Source of the DNA: Sediminicola sp035798135
GTDB taxonomy: Bacteria > Bacteroidota > Bacteroidia > Flavobacteriales > Flavobacteriaceae
DNA length: 64,000 nucleotides
NCBI GenBank assembly: GCA_035798135.1
Contig: JAPFBR010000001.1
Coordinates: 744,001-808,000, forward strand
Direction: 5' to 3'
Made by a program: the position numbers and the translations under genes. This document shows, in pieces, positions 9,021 to 16,814 of the stretch (its first letter is position 1; each line of letters begins with the position of its first letter). The notes beneath the pieces are model-generated. The model was not told where the DNA came from. It did no database searches and saw only the letters and a list, made by a program, of their open reading frames with translations.

Positions 9021-10385
9021 CTACTTCCCTGTTTTTTTTAATTTATTATAAAGCGTTTGCCGCGATATACCCAATTGGTCCGCGGCAGCACTATAATTGC
9101 CATTGTGTTGAATCAGGGCCTTATTGATCATCAATAACTCCATTTCTTCGAGCGTATCCGGACCTGATTCAAGTGAAATTCCCGATTTGGCTTCCAAAAG
9201 GAAATCGGAGGGTTTCAATATATTTTCTTCGGAGAGAATTACCGCTCGTTCTATGGTATGGAGCAATTCCCTGACATTTCCGGGCCAAGGGTAAGTTGCC
9301 AATTTCTCTTGTGCTTGTTGATTGATTCGTAACCCTGGCTTCCCATATTTGTTCATGAATTTGTTCAGATAAAAATCCGCCAATAACAGCACATCGCCAT
9401 CTCGCTCCCTTAATGATGGTAATTCTACATGAATGGTGTTTATGCGGTACAGGAGATCTTCCCTAAAAAGTCCATCGGAAACCATTTTTTCCAAATTGCT
9501 GTTTGTGGCGCAAATAAGTCTAATATCTACTGGGATGGGCTTATTCGAACCAACTCTCACTATGACCCTGTTTTGAATAGAGGATAATAACTTCGCTTGG
9601 GTCTGAAGAGATAGGTTTCCAATTTCATCCAGAAAAAGCGTACCCCCGTTTGCAGCTTCGAACTTACCTGCACGGTCTTCCTTTGCATCTGTAAAAGATC
9701 CTTTGGTATGTCCGAAAAGTTCACTTTCAAAAAGGTTTTCCGAGATGGATCCCATATCAACCGAAATAAAGACCTCTTGGCTCCTAGCCGAAGATTTATG
9801 AAGCTCTCGAGCGATAAGTTCTTTACCGGTTCCGTTTTCCCCTGTTACCAAAACATTTACATCGGTTTTCGCGACTTTTTGAACAAGGCTTAGCAAGTTT
9901 TTCAAAGCTTTGGAATTGCCTATGATGTAATCTTTGTTTTGATTAATGACCTGCTTTAGATTGCTTTCCTTTTGCTTCAGTTGTTGTACTTCTTTTTGCG
10001 ATTTTCGCAGATCATAGGCCGATTTTATCGTGGTCAATAGTCGCTCGTTGTTCCAAGGCTTAAGAATAAAATCCATTGCACCTTCTTTCAACGCTTTAAC
10101 AGCAAGATCGATGGCACCATAGGCCGTCATCATGATAACAGAGATATGGGGGGCTTTTTTTCGTATTTCCCTCAACCAATAGAGTCCTTCATTTCCGGTA
10201 TTCACACCAGCAGAAAAATTCATGTCCAGAAGAATAATATCGATTTCATCAAAGTTGGGAAAAGACGAGATCTGATTCGGGTTCGAAATTGATTGCACAC
10301 TCTTATACTCGAACTGCAATAGAATTTCAAGCGCACTCAGTACACTTTTGTTGTCGTCAATGACAAGTATTTTAGCGTCGATCAT
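9021..10385 (-). CDS. Sigma-54-dependent response regulator, NtrC family
   Basis: A 454-aa three-domain activator. The receiver domain has the acidic pair Asp10/Asp11, phosphoacceptor Asp54, Thr87 and Lys109. The AAA+ domain has Walker A GENGTGKE (182-189), Walker B GGTLFLDEIGNL (247-258) and a modified sigma-54 contact loop KGSFTDA (228-234) where most family members have GAFTGA. A Fis-type helix-turn-helix lies at the C-terminus (NYSAAADQLGISRQTLYNKL). It should drive RNA polymerase with sigma-54 at the adjacent tolC promoter when phosphorylated by the neighbouring kinase. The loop variant with Asp for the final Gly occurs in other Bacteroidota regulators, to my knowledge. Confidence 0.9.
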   Translation of the reverse strand: MIDAKILVIDDNKSVLSALEILLQFEYKSVQSISNPNQISSFPNFDEIDIILLDMNFSAGVNTGNEGLYWLREIRKKAPHISVIMMTAYGAIDLAVKALKEGAMDFILKPWNNERLLTTIKSAYDLRKSQKEVQQLKQKESNLKQVINQNKDYIIGNSKALKNLLSLVQKVAKTDVNVLVTGENGTGKELIARELHKSSARSQEVFISVDMGSISENLFESELFGHTKGSFTDAKEDRAGKFEAANGGTLFLDEIGNLSLQTQAKLLSSIQNRVIVRVGSNKPIPVDIRLICATNSNLEKMVSDGLFREDLLYRINTIHVELPSLRERDGDVLLLADFYLNKFMNKYGKPGLRINQQAQEKLATYPWPGNVRELLHTIERAVILSEENILKPSDFLLEAKSGISLESGPDTLEEMELLMINKALIQHNGNYSAAADQLGISRQTLYNKLKKTGK

Positions 10386-10769
10386 CTTTAAACGTAATAT
10401 GAGCTTATTATTATTATTGGAATGTGCACCTTAAAACTTATAAGAACAAGCCCTATGCCAATTCTACTTCTATAGGATATCACTTCTTTAATCAGAGCTT
10501 CTTTTTAATTTCACTAATTTCCAATTCGTAAGCTTTAGTGCTTCCTGCTTTTTGGTAAGGCCAGTGTTGGATAATTCATATCCAATGATTTCAAAACTAC
10601 AATAAGAAGTTGGTTTTTTTTAGAAAGTGTCCAATATTTTGACAATGCCTGTACAAGAATTTTACACTTTTTTATGGTTATACTTTTGGTAAAGACTTAA
10701 ATAATTGATAATGAGGAGTTTAAATTCTTGGCATAAGAGTAGTGTACAGTTAAGTACATCAATACCAAT
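10386..10769. promoter_or_regulatory. Divergent intergenic region between the NtrC-type regulator and the export operon
   Basis: About 380 bases with no protein gene on either strand. It must hold the promoters of both divergent units. The most structured part is the palindrome near 10628-10644 (annotated separately). A segment at 10729-10746, TTGGCATAAGAGTAGTGT, has the GG of a sigma-54 -24 box but a poor -12 box, so I do not call it a promoter with any confidence. Confidence 0.4.
10628..10644. promoter_or_regulatory. Candidate enhancer-binding palindrome for the NtrC-type regulator
   Basis: TGTCCAATATTTTGACA is an inverted repeat (TGTC, 9-base spacer, GACA), about 125 bases upstream of the tolC start. 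Dyads of this size at this distance are typical activator sites for sigma-54 promoters. There is only one copy visible and no experimental support. Confidence 0.3.
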
Positions 10770-12116
10770 ATGAATCTAAAAATTAAAATAGCGACCGTTT
10801 TCTTTTGCCTTGTTACCGTCTCATTTTTCGGGCAAGAAAAATGGACTTTGGATGAATGCGTTACGTTTGCACTTCAGCATAATTTACAGCTCAATGATTT
10901 TAAGTATACCGCCCAAGCAGGTAAAGAAACCTATCGTCAATCCATTCGCGAATTGTTGCCAAGGGTAAATGCGGAGACGGACTATGTGGTTAGTTTTGGC
11001 AGAAGTACAGATCCTTTTACCAATGATGTTGTTACTACCGATTTTTTCTCCAATAGATATACGCTGCAATCTTCGATAGATTTATTTAAAGGTTTCCAAA
11101 AACTAAACACCATTAAAGTCTCCAAATTTCTGCACAAAGCGACGCAGGAGGAAGCCCTGCATCAAAAGTACCTTTTGGCTTTTCGTGTTATGCAGGCGTT
11201 CTATGATATTCAGTTCTTTGAGGGATTAACGGCAAATTCTAAAGAACAATTGACCGTTTCTCAGTCCAATTATGATTTGGTAAAAAAGCAGATAGAATTA
11301 GGACTAAAAGCCGGAGCAGATCTGTATGAAGCTGAGTCTCTTTTATTGACAGATAAATTGAACCTGACGCAGAGTGGAAATAACTTGGAAGGGGCCAGAT
11401 TGAAATTGGCCCAGGAGATGAATTTGGAAGGTGTAACCGATATTGAGATTGAAAGCGGTTTGCCCGACGCTCTCGATAAACCGGAAAGCATGGTCATGCA
11501 ATCGGATTCCATTTTTAAGGAGACCAAAGAGTTCCTTCCTATTTTAAAGGCTTCTGAACTTCGGGTGAAAGCGGCTAAAAAACAAGTGGCAGCTGAGCGT
11601 GGAGGGCTTTACCCTAGCTTATCCCTTTTTGGGGGCATTGGTACCGGTTATTTTGAGACCACACGAGACACTTTGGGTGTTACTGTTCCGTTTCGGGACC
11701 AGTTCAATGATAACACATTTCAGTATGTCGGACTCAGTTTGAACATCCCTATTAGCAACGCATGGTCTGCGAGATCTCGTGTCAAACAACAAAAAATAGA
11801 ACACTCTCGTGCACAGAATAATCTAGATATACAGGAACAAGTAGTATTTCAGGCGATTCAAACCTTGGTACAAGAATACAACTCATTACAGGTAGAATTC
11901 GAACAGAGCACACAAAAAACCAAAGCACAGTACCTAGCTTTTACCTTTGCACAAAAACGATATGAGAAAGGACTCATTAACGCATTGGAATTGTTTACTG
12001 CCAAAAACCTTTATGCCAGCGCGCAAAATGAAAATTTACAGGTAAGATTACGATCGGAAATAAATAAAAGCACATTGGATTTCTATAGGGGACTTCCAGT
12101 ATTTAACATAGAATAA
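10770..12116 (+). CDS. TolC family outer-membrane efflux protein
   Basis: A 448-aa outer-membrane factor. It begins with a signal peptide (hydrophobic stretch about 6-20, cleavage near FFG|QEKW) and the family opening WTLDECVTFALQHNLQL. Two halves of long amphipathic alpha-helices follow, including QAFYDIQFFEGL and KRYEKGLINALELF, the internal repeats that build the periplasmic tunnel. It is the first gene of a co-directional unit with an HlyD-type adaptor, an ABC ATPase and three permeases, so it provides the outer-membrane exit duct for that exporter. The substrate is unknown. Confidence 0.88.
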   Translation: MNLKIKIATVFFCLVTVSFFGQEKWTLDECVTFALQHNLQLNDFKYTAQAGKETYRQSIRELLPRVNAETDYVVSFGRSTDPFTNDVVTTDFFSNRYTLQSSIDLFKGFQKLNTIKVSKFLHKATQEEALHQKYLLAFRVMQAFYDIQFFEGLTANSKEQLTVSQSNYDLVKKQIELGLKAGADLYEAESLLLTDKLNLTQSGNNLEGARLKLAQEMNLEGVTDIEIESGLPDALDKPESMVMQSDSIFKETKEFLPILKASELRVKAAKKQVAAERGGLYPSLSLFGGIGTGYFETTRDTLGVTVPFRDQFNDNTFQYVGLSLNIPISNAWSARSRVKQQKIEHSRAQNNLDIQEQVVFQAIQTLVQEYNSLQVEFEQSTQKTKAQYLAFTFAQKRYEKGLINALELFTAKNLYASAQNENLQVRLRSEINKSTLDFYRGLPVFNIE

Positions 12117-12203
12117 GAAAGAAACAAGACGATAGTGCCATGGGTCTAGACAAAAAATAGCAAACAGTGGCAGAAGGATTTTAAAGAAAAATAAAAGATT
12201 AAA

Positions 12204-13454
12204 ATGGACATACAATTAGAAAAGAAAAAAGGTTTACGCCCAAAACACTATGGCTTTATCGCTCTTGGGCTGTTTTTGCTTTTTGCAGCATACCAACTGA
12301 TTTTCGCTGCCTCCGTATCGACCTTTAGGACCGAAAAAGACAAACTTTCCATTGCGGAAGTGACCCAAGGCAAGTTCGATGACTATATTACTATTAATGG
12401 TAATGTGGCCCCCATAGCTACTATTTACATGGATGCATATGAAGGTGGACGTGTCGAGGAGAAACTTATCGAAGAAGGGGCTATGGTAAAAAAAGGGGAT
12501 ATCATTCTGAAATTGGATAATATAAATCTCTATGAACAGATATTGCAGAGCGAAAGCGGATTGGCATTGAAACAGAACGATTTGCGTACTACCAAATTGA
12601 CGTTTGATTCTAGACAGGTAGAAGGCAGAAAATCGTTAGCCACAGCCAGTACGGAACTACAACGTCTAAAAAGGAATTTTGAACAGAACGAGGCCCTGTT
12701 CAAGGAAGAACTGATATCAAAAGAAGCGTATCAACTATCAAAAGAAAACTACGAGCTATCTCAAAAACAATATGATATCGTGAAAGAACAGACCGAAAAC
12801 GATGACGAACTAAGAAAAACTTCCTTACCTGTTTTGGAGGCCGATCTGAATCGCATGCAAAAAACCTTGGGCATGGTCTATCAAAGGCTAGATCACTTGA
12901 ATGTGCGCGCTCCTGCCGATGGTCAATTGGGCTTTTTGGATGCAGAAATAGGTCAAAGCATTTCCCAAGGCCAACGTATCGGTCAGATCAATGTGCTGAC
13001 CGATTATAAGATAGAGGCCACTATTGACGAGCATTATATAGACAGGGTCGTTCGTGACCTTATCGCAGTATTGGATCGTAACGGGGAAGAATATCCATTG
13101 CGGTTGCGAAAGGTTTATCCAGAAGTACGTAACGGCAAGTTCAAGGTGGATCTTGTTTTTACCGATAATAAACCGGAAACCATCCGTACGGGACAGAGCT
13201 ACAACATCAAATTACAGTTGGGAGAATCTTCCGATGCATTGCTCTTGCCAAAAGGAAGTTTCTTCCAAAGTACTGGTGGCCAATGGATTTTTGTTGTGGG
13301 ACAGGATGGTGTCGAGGCACTAAAGCGCCCTATCAGAATCGGGAAGCAAAATTCAAGGTATTACGAAGTCCTCGAAGGTTTGGATGCTGGAGAAAAAGTG
13401 ATTACAAGTAATTACGATAGTTTCGGTGAGGCAGAACGGATAGTATTGCAATGA
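12204..13454 (+). CDS. HlyD/MacA-type periplasmic adaptor (membrane fusion protein)
   Basis: A 416-aa adaptor with one N-terminal membrane helix (about 16-37, FIALGLFLLFAAYQLIF). A lipoyl half-motif (GGRVEEKLIEEGAMVKKGD) is followed by a long coiled-coil hairpin (about 105-215), the second lipoyl half (LNVRAPADGQLGFLDAEIGQ) and a beta-barrel/membrane-proximal domain. It should bridge the MacB-like permeases in the inner membrane to the TolC-like protein encoded 87 bases upstream. The coiled-coil length fits MacA-type rather than RND adaptors. Confidence 0.88.
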   Translation: MDIQLEKKKGLRPKHYGFIALGLFLLFAAYQLIFAASVSTFRTEKDKLSIAEVTQGKFDDYITINGNVAPIATIYMDAYEGGRVEEKLIEEGAMVKKGDIILKLDNINLYEQILQSESGLALKQNDLRTTKLTFDSRQVEGRKSLATASTELQRLKRNFEQNEALFKEELISKEAYQLSKENYELSQKQYDIVKEQTENDDELRKTSLPVLEADLNRMQKTLGMVYQRLDHLNVRAPADGQLGFLDAEIGQSISQGQRIGQINVLTDYKIEATIDEHYIDRVVRDLIAVLDRNGEEYPLRLRKVYPEVRNGKFKVDLVFTDNKPETIRTGQSYNIKLQLGESSDALLLPKGSFFQSTGGQWIFVVGQDGVEALKRPIRIGKQNSRYYEVLEGLDAGEKVITSNYDSFGEAERIVLQ

Positions 13455-13598
13455 AAAGTCCTCCCCTAGCCCTTCCGAATAAGTAGGGACTGAGGAAGGT
13501 GTTAAAACTGAATGAATAAAAAAACAAAATAAAAGCATATTGTCACTTCTAGCGAAGTCGAGATGTGTTTATATAATCAATACTCAAAAAAAGAACAA

Positions 13599-14294
13599 AT
13601 GATAACAATCCAGAATTTAAAAAAGAGCTTTAGGACCGAAGAAGTGGAGACCTTGGCATTGAACAATGTAAACATGAAAATCGAGGTTGGTGAGTTTGTA
13701 GCCATCATGGGACCTTCGGGTTGTGGAAAATCCACTTTGTTAAACATTATCGGTATGCTCGATAATCCCACAGACGGCAGTTACAATTTTGCGGGCAACG
13801 AAGTGGGTGGGCTCAAGGAAAGTCAACGCACGCAGCTACGTAAAGGAAACCTAGGTTTCGTTTTCCAAAGCTTTAACCTTATTGATGAGTTGACGGTCTA
13901 TGAGAATGTTGAGCTACCATTGATCTATATGAAGATGAACAAAGGCGAACGGAAAGAAAAGGTGATGACGGTTTTGGAACGTATGAAAATTGCCCATAGA
14001 GCGAAACACTTTCCACAGCAACTATCTGGTGGGCAACAACAACGTGTAGCTATTTCAAGAGCTGTGGTAACAAAACCAAAATTGATCCTTGCGGATGAGC
14101 CGACAGGTAACCTAGACTCCAAAAATGGAATAGAGGTAATGAAGCTGTTGACCGAGTTGAACCAAGAAGGTACCACGATAGTAATGGTTACCCACTCCGA
14201 CAGAGATTCGCATTATGCGCATCGAGTGATCAATTTATTTGATGGTCAGGTAGTTACAGAGAGTCAGAATAGGGCTGTTGGGGCTATGATTTAA
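13599..14294 (+). CDS. ABC transporter ATP-binding protein, MacB/LolD type
   Basis: A 231-aa ATPase when started at the ATG of MITIQNLKKSF; an upstream in-frame ATG at 13563 adds 12 residues that do not resemble the family, so I prefer the internal start. Walker A is GPSGCGKST (38-46), Q-loop Gln90, signature LSGGQ (142-146), Walker B LILADE (162-167) and switch His199. The FVFQSFNLIDELTVYENVELPL block is typical of the LolD/MacB subgroup, which powers export from the outer leaflet or periplasm. It energises the three permeases that follow, the first starting 56 bases downstream. Confidence 0.92.
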   Translation: MITIQNLKKSFRTEEVETLALNNVNMKIEVGEFVAIMGPSGCGKSTLLNIIGMLDNPTDGSYNFAGNEVGGLKESQRTQLRKGNLGFVFQSFNLIDELTVYENVELPLIYMKMNKGERKEKVMTVLERMKIAHRAKHFPQQLSGGQQQRVAISRAVVTKPKLILADEPTGNLDSKNGIEVMKLLTELNQEGTTIVMVTHSDRDSHYAHRVINLFDGQVVTESQNRAVGAMI

Positions 14295-14350
14295 GGCCCT
14301 AGCCCCCAATATGACAATATTTTAGAGTTTATACATCAATCAAACCTTCC

Positions 14351-16786
14351 ATGTTTAAGAACTATATCAAAATTGCTTGGCGAAGTTTAAAAAGGCAACC
14401 TTTTTTTACATTTCTAAATACCTTCGGACTTGCCATAGGCATGGCCGGGGGTCTTCTCATTTCATTATATATCTATGATGAATTGAGTTATGATAAGATG
14501 TTTGCCGATGTGGATCGTATTCATAGAATTAATGTGGATATTAAATTTGGAGGGGACGCTAGAAAATTTGCGGTGAGTCCGGCTCCAATGGCTGATGCTT
14601 TAAAGAGTGATTTTTCAGAAGTGGAATTGGTCACTAGGTTTAGGACTAGGGGTAGTGCATTGGTAAAAAAATTGGATGCCCAAGCGAATGTAAAGGAAGA
14701 GCAGACCACGTATGTGGATCCTACATTTTTTGAAATGTTTGGAGTAAAGTTGTTGGCAGGAGATCCAAAAACGGCACTAAAAGACCCTAATATGTTAGTA
14801 TTAACCAAAACAGCGGCAGAGAAGCACTTTGGAATAGACAATGCAGTTGGTCAGATTCTATTGTTGAACAATGATGAATCCTACACAGTTACAGGTGTTA
14901 TAGAGGATTTACCCCAAAATTCATTTTTAAGGGATTATACGGTTTTTGAATCAATGGAAGGGTATAGTGATGCTGATGTTGTCAACTGGGGCAGTAACAA
15001 TTATAATACGTTCATTAAACTTATTCCTTCTACCAATGTGGAAGATATACAAAAACCATTACAAGGGTTTTTAGGAAAATATGTGATACCAGGGGTGCAA
15101 AAATTTATGCCAGGTGTTACGGAAGAGCAATTTAAAGCCACCGGAAATTATTTGGTATATAGTACAATTCCTCTTACGGATATTCATTTGAATTCCAATT
15201 TGGTAGCGGAAATGAGTACTAATAATGATATACAAACTATTTATATTCTGTCCTTTATTGCCATTTTTCTTATTGTTTTGGCTAGTGTCAATTTTATGAA
15301 TCTTTCCACGGCACAATCATTAAAAAGGGCCAAAGAAGTAGGCGTTCGCAAAACGCTGGGCTCCAATAAAAAGGATTTGGTGCGACAGTTTTTGGTAGAG
15401 TCAGGATTAATCTCCCTCCTATCTTTAGTGTTGGCATTACTCATGGCCATGATAGCCTTGCCCTTTTTTAATACGTTGGCGGCAAAGGATATTTCAATTC
15501 CATTTTTAAATCCATTTTTCTGGTTGATATTACTAGGGTCTGTTTTGCTTTTAGGATTATTTGCTGGTAGCTACCCCGCATTTTTCATGTCGAGGTTTAT
15601 GCCGGTCAAGGTTCTTAAAGGCGGAGGCCAAAGCAGTGTTGGCGGAGGAGGGATAAGAAATGCTCTTGTAGTATTTCAGTTTGCTATTTCTGTTTTCTTG
15701 ATTATAAGCACGTTAGTGGTATATCAGCAATTAAAGTATATCCAAGGAAAAGATCTAGGTTTTTCAAAAGACCAAGTGCTGATTGTTAATGATGTGTATA
15801 CCGCGGGGAGTAAGGTTACTTCTTTTAAGGAACAGGTGAAGCAATTAGGCTTCGTTAAAAATGCAACATTAAGTAGTTATTTTCCAACTACATCCAATAG
15901 AAGTGATACGACTTTCAGTCCGGAAGAAGGACTTAGCGATCAGGAAAATGCAGTAAGCATGCAGACTTGGGGAGTAGATTACGATTACACTTCCACCATG
16001 GATTTTGAATTTGTGGCGGGGCGGGATTTTGATAGAAATTTCGGGAATGACTCTACCGCTATCATTGTGAATGAGACGGCAGTAAGGGTGATGAGGTCAA
16101 CTCCCAAAGAGGCAATTGGATTGCGGTATTCTCCTGATTTTAATTCAGAAAATCCTTCGTATTTCACCATTATCGGGGTTGTTAAGGATTTTCATTTTGA
16201 TTCGTTGAGAGAAGAGATAGATGCCTTAAGCCTTCATTTATCAAATAGATCCTATGCCATGGCCATAAAAATAGAGGCTGGTTATTTTGAAAATGCTATT
16301 TCTAGTATTGAAGGAATCTGGAATACCATTGTTCCCGGGGAGCCCTTTAATTACTATTTCATGGAAGATTCTTTCAATGACACCTACCAAAGCGAACGTA
16401 GATTGGGTAATATTTTTATCATTTTCACCATACTTTCGTTGCTAATAGCATGTTTGGGATTATTTGGGTTAGCTGCTTTTAATGCCGAAAAACGGGTAAA
16501 GGAAATTGGGGTGCGAAAGGTGTTAGGGGCCAGCGTAAGCCAGATATCAATGAAGCTTACTTTGGATTTCTTAAAACTAGTTGCCATAGCTATTTTAATA
16601 TCTCTACCACTGGGATGGTATGTCATGAACAAATGGTTGGAAGATTTCTCGTATCGTATAAACATTCCATGGTGGGTATTTGTACTGGCGGCTTTTTTGG
16701 CAGTTTTAATATCAGTACTTACCGTAAGTTATCAAAGTATTAAAGCGGCCATTGTCAACCCGGTTAAAAGTTTACGATCAGAATAA
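14351..16786 (+). CDS. ABC transporter permease with two FtsX domains (MacB-like), paralogue 1
   Basis: An 811-aa membrane protein. A first helix (about 17-41) precedes a large MacB_PCD-type periplasmic domain. Two FtsX modules follow, each with the ATPase-contact segment: EVGVRKTLGS (from 329) and EIGVRKVLGA (from 718). MacB-like permeases do not form a classical pore but transmit ATP energy to the periplasmic domain and adaptor. The next gene encodes a close paralogue: the first 60 residues differ at only a few positions. The C-terminus ends NPVKSLRSE, as in paralogue 2. Confidence 0.88.
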   Translation: MFKNYIKIAWRSLKRQPFFTFLNTFGLAIGMAGGLLISLYIYDELSYDKMFADVDRIHRINVDIKFGGDARKFAVSPAPMADALKSDFSEVELVTRFRTRGSALVKKLDAQANVKEEQTTYVDPTFFEMFGVKLLAGDPKTALKDPNMLVLTKTAAEKHFGIDNAVGQILLLNNDESYTVTGVIEDLPQNSFLRDYTVFESMEGYSDADVVNWGSNNYNTFIKLIPSTNVEDIQKPLQGFLGKYVIPGVQKFMPGVTEEQFKATGNYLVYSTIPLTDIHLNSNLVAEMSTNNDIQTIYILSFIAIFLIVLASVNFMNLSTAQSLKRAKEVGVRKTLGSNKKDLVRQFLVESGLISLLSLVLALLMAMIALPFFNTLAAKDISIPFLNPFFWLILLGSVLLLGLFAGSYPAFFMSRFMPVKVLKGGGQSSVGGGGIRNALVVFQFAISVFLIISTLVVYQQLKYIQGKDLGFSKDQVLIVNDVYTAGSKVTSFKEQVKQLGFVKNATLSSYFPTTSNRSDTTFSPEEGLSDQENAVSMQTWGVDYDYTSTMDFEFVAGRDFDRNFGNDSTAIIVNETAVRVMRSTPKEAIGLRYSPDFNSENPSYFTIIGVVKDFHFDSLREEIDALSLHLSNRSYAMAIKIEAGYFENAISSIEGIWNTIVPGEPFNYYFMEDSFNDTYQSERRLGNIFIIFTILSLLIACLGLFGLAAFNAEKRVKEIGVRKVLGASVSQISMKLTLDFLKLVAIAILISLPLGWYVMNKWLEDFSYRINIPWWVFVLAAFLAVLISVLTVSYQSIKAAIVNPVKSLRSE

Positions 16787-16814
16787 AGGCATCATCAATC
16801 AAAAAACATCAACC

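Noticed and set aside
10729..10746. Possible sigma-54 promoter TTGGCATAAGAGTAGTGT
   Set aside because: The GG of the -24 box is present but there is no GC at the -12 position; insufficient for a call.
13563..13598. Upstream ATG of the ABC ATPase
   Set aside because: Twelve added residues do not fit the family; MITIQNLKKSF is the typical start.
16752..16814. Upstream extension of permease paralogue 2 overlapping paralogue 1
   Set aside because: The 21 extra residues are not homologous to the family; the ATG at 16815 aligns exactly with the sister protein start.
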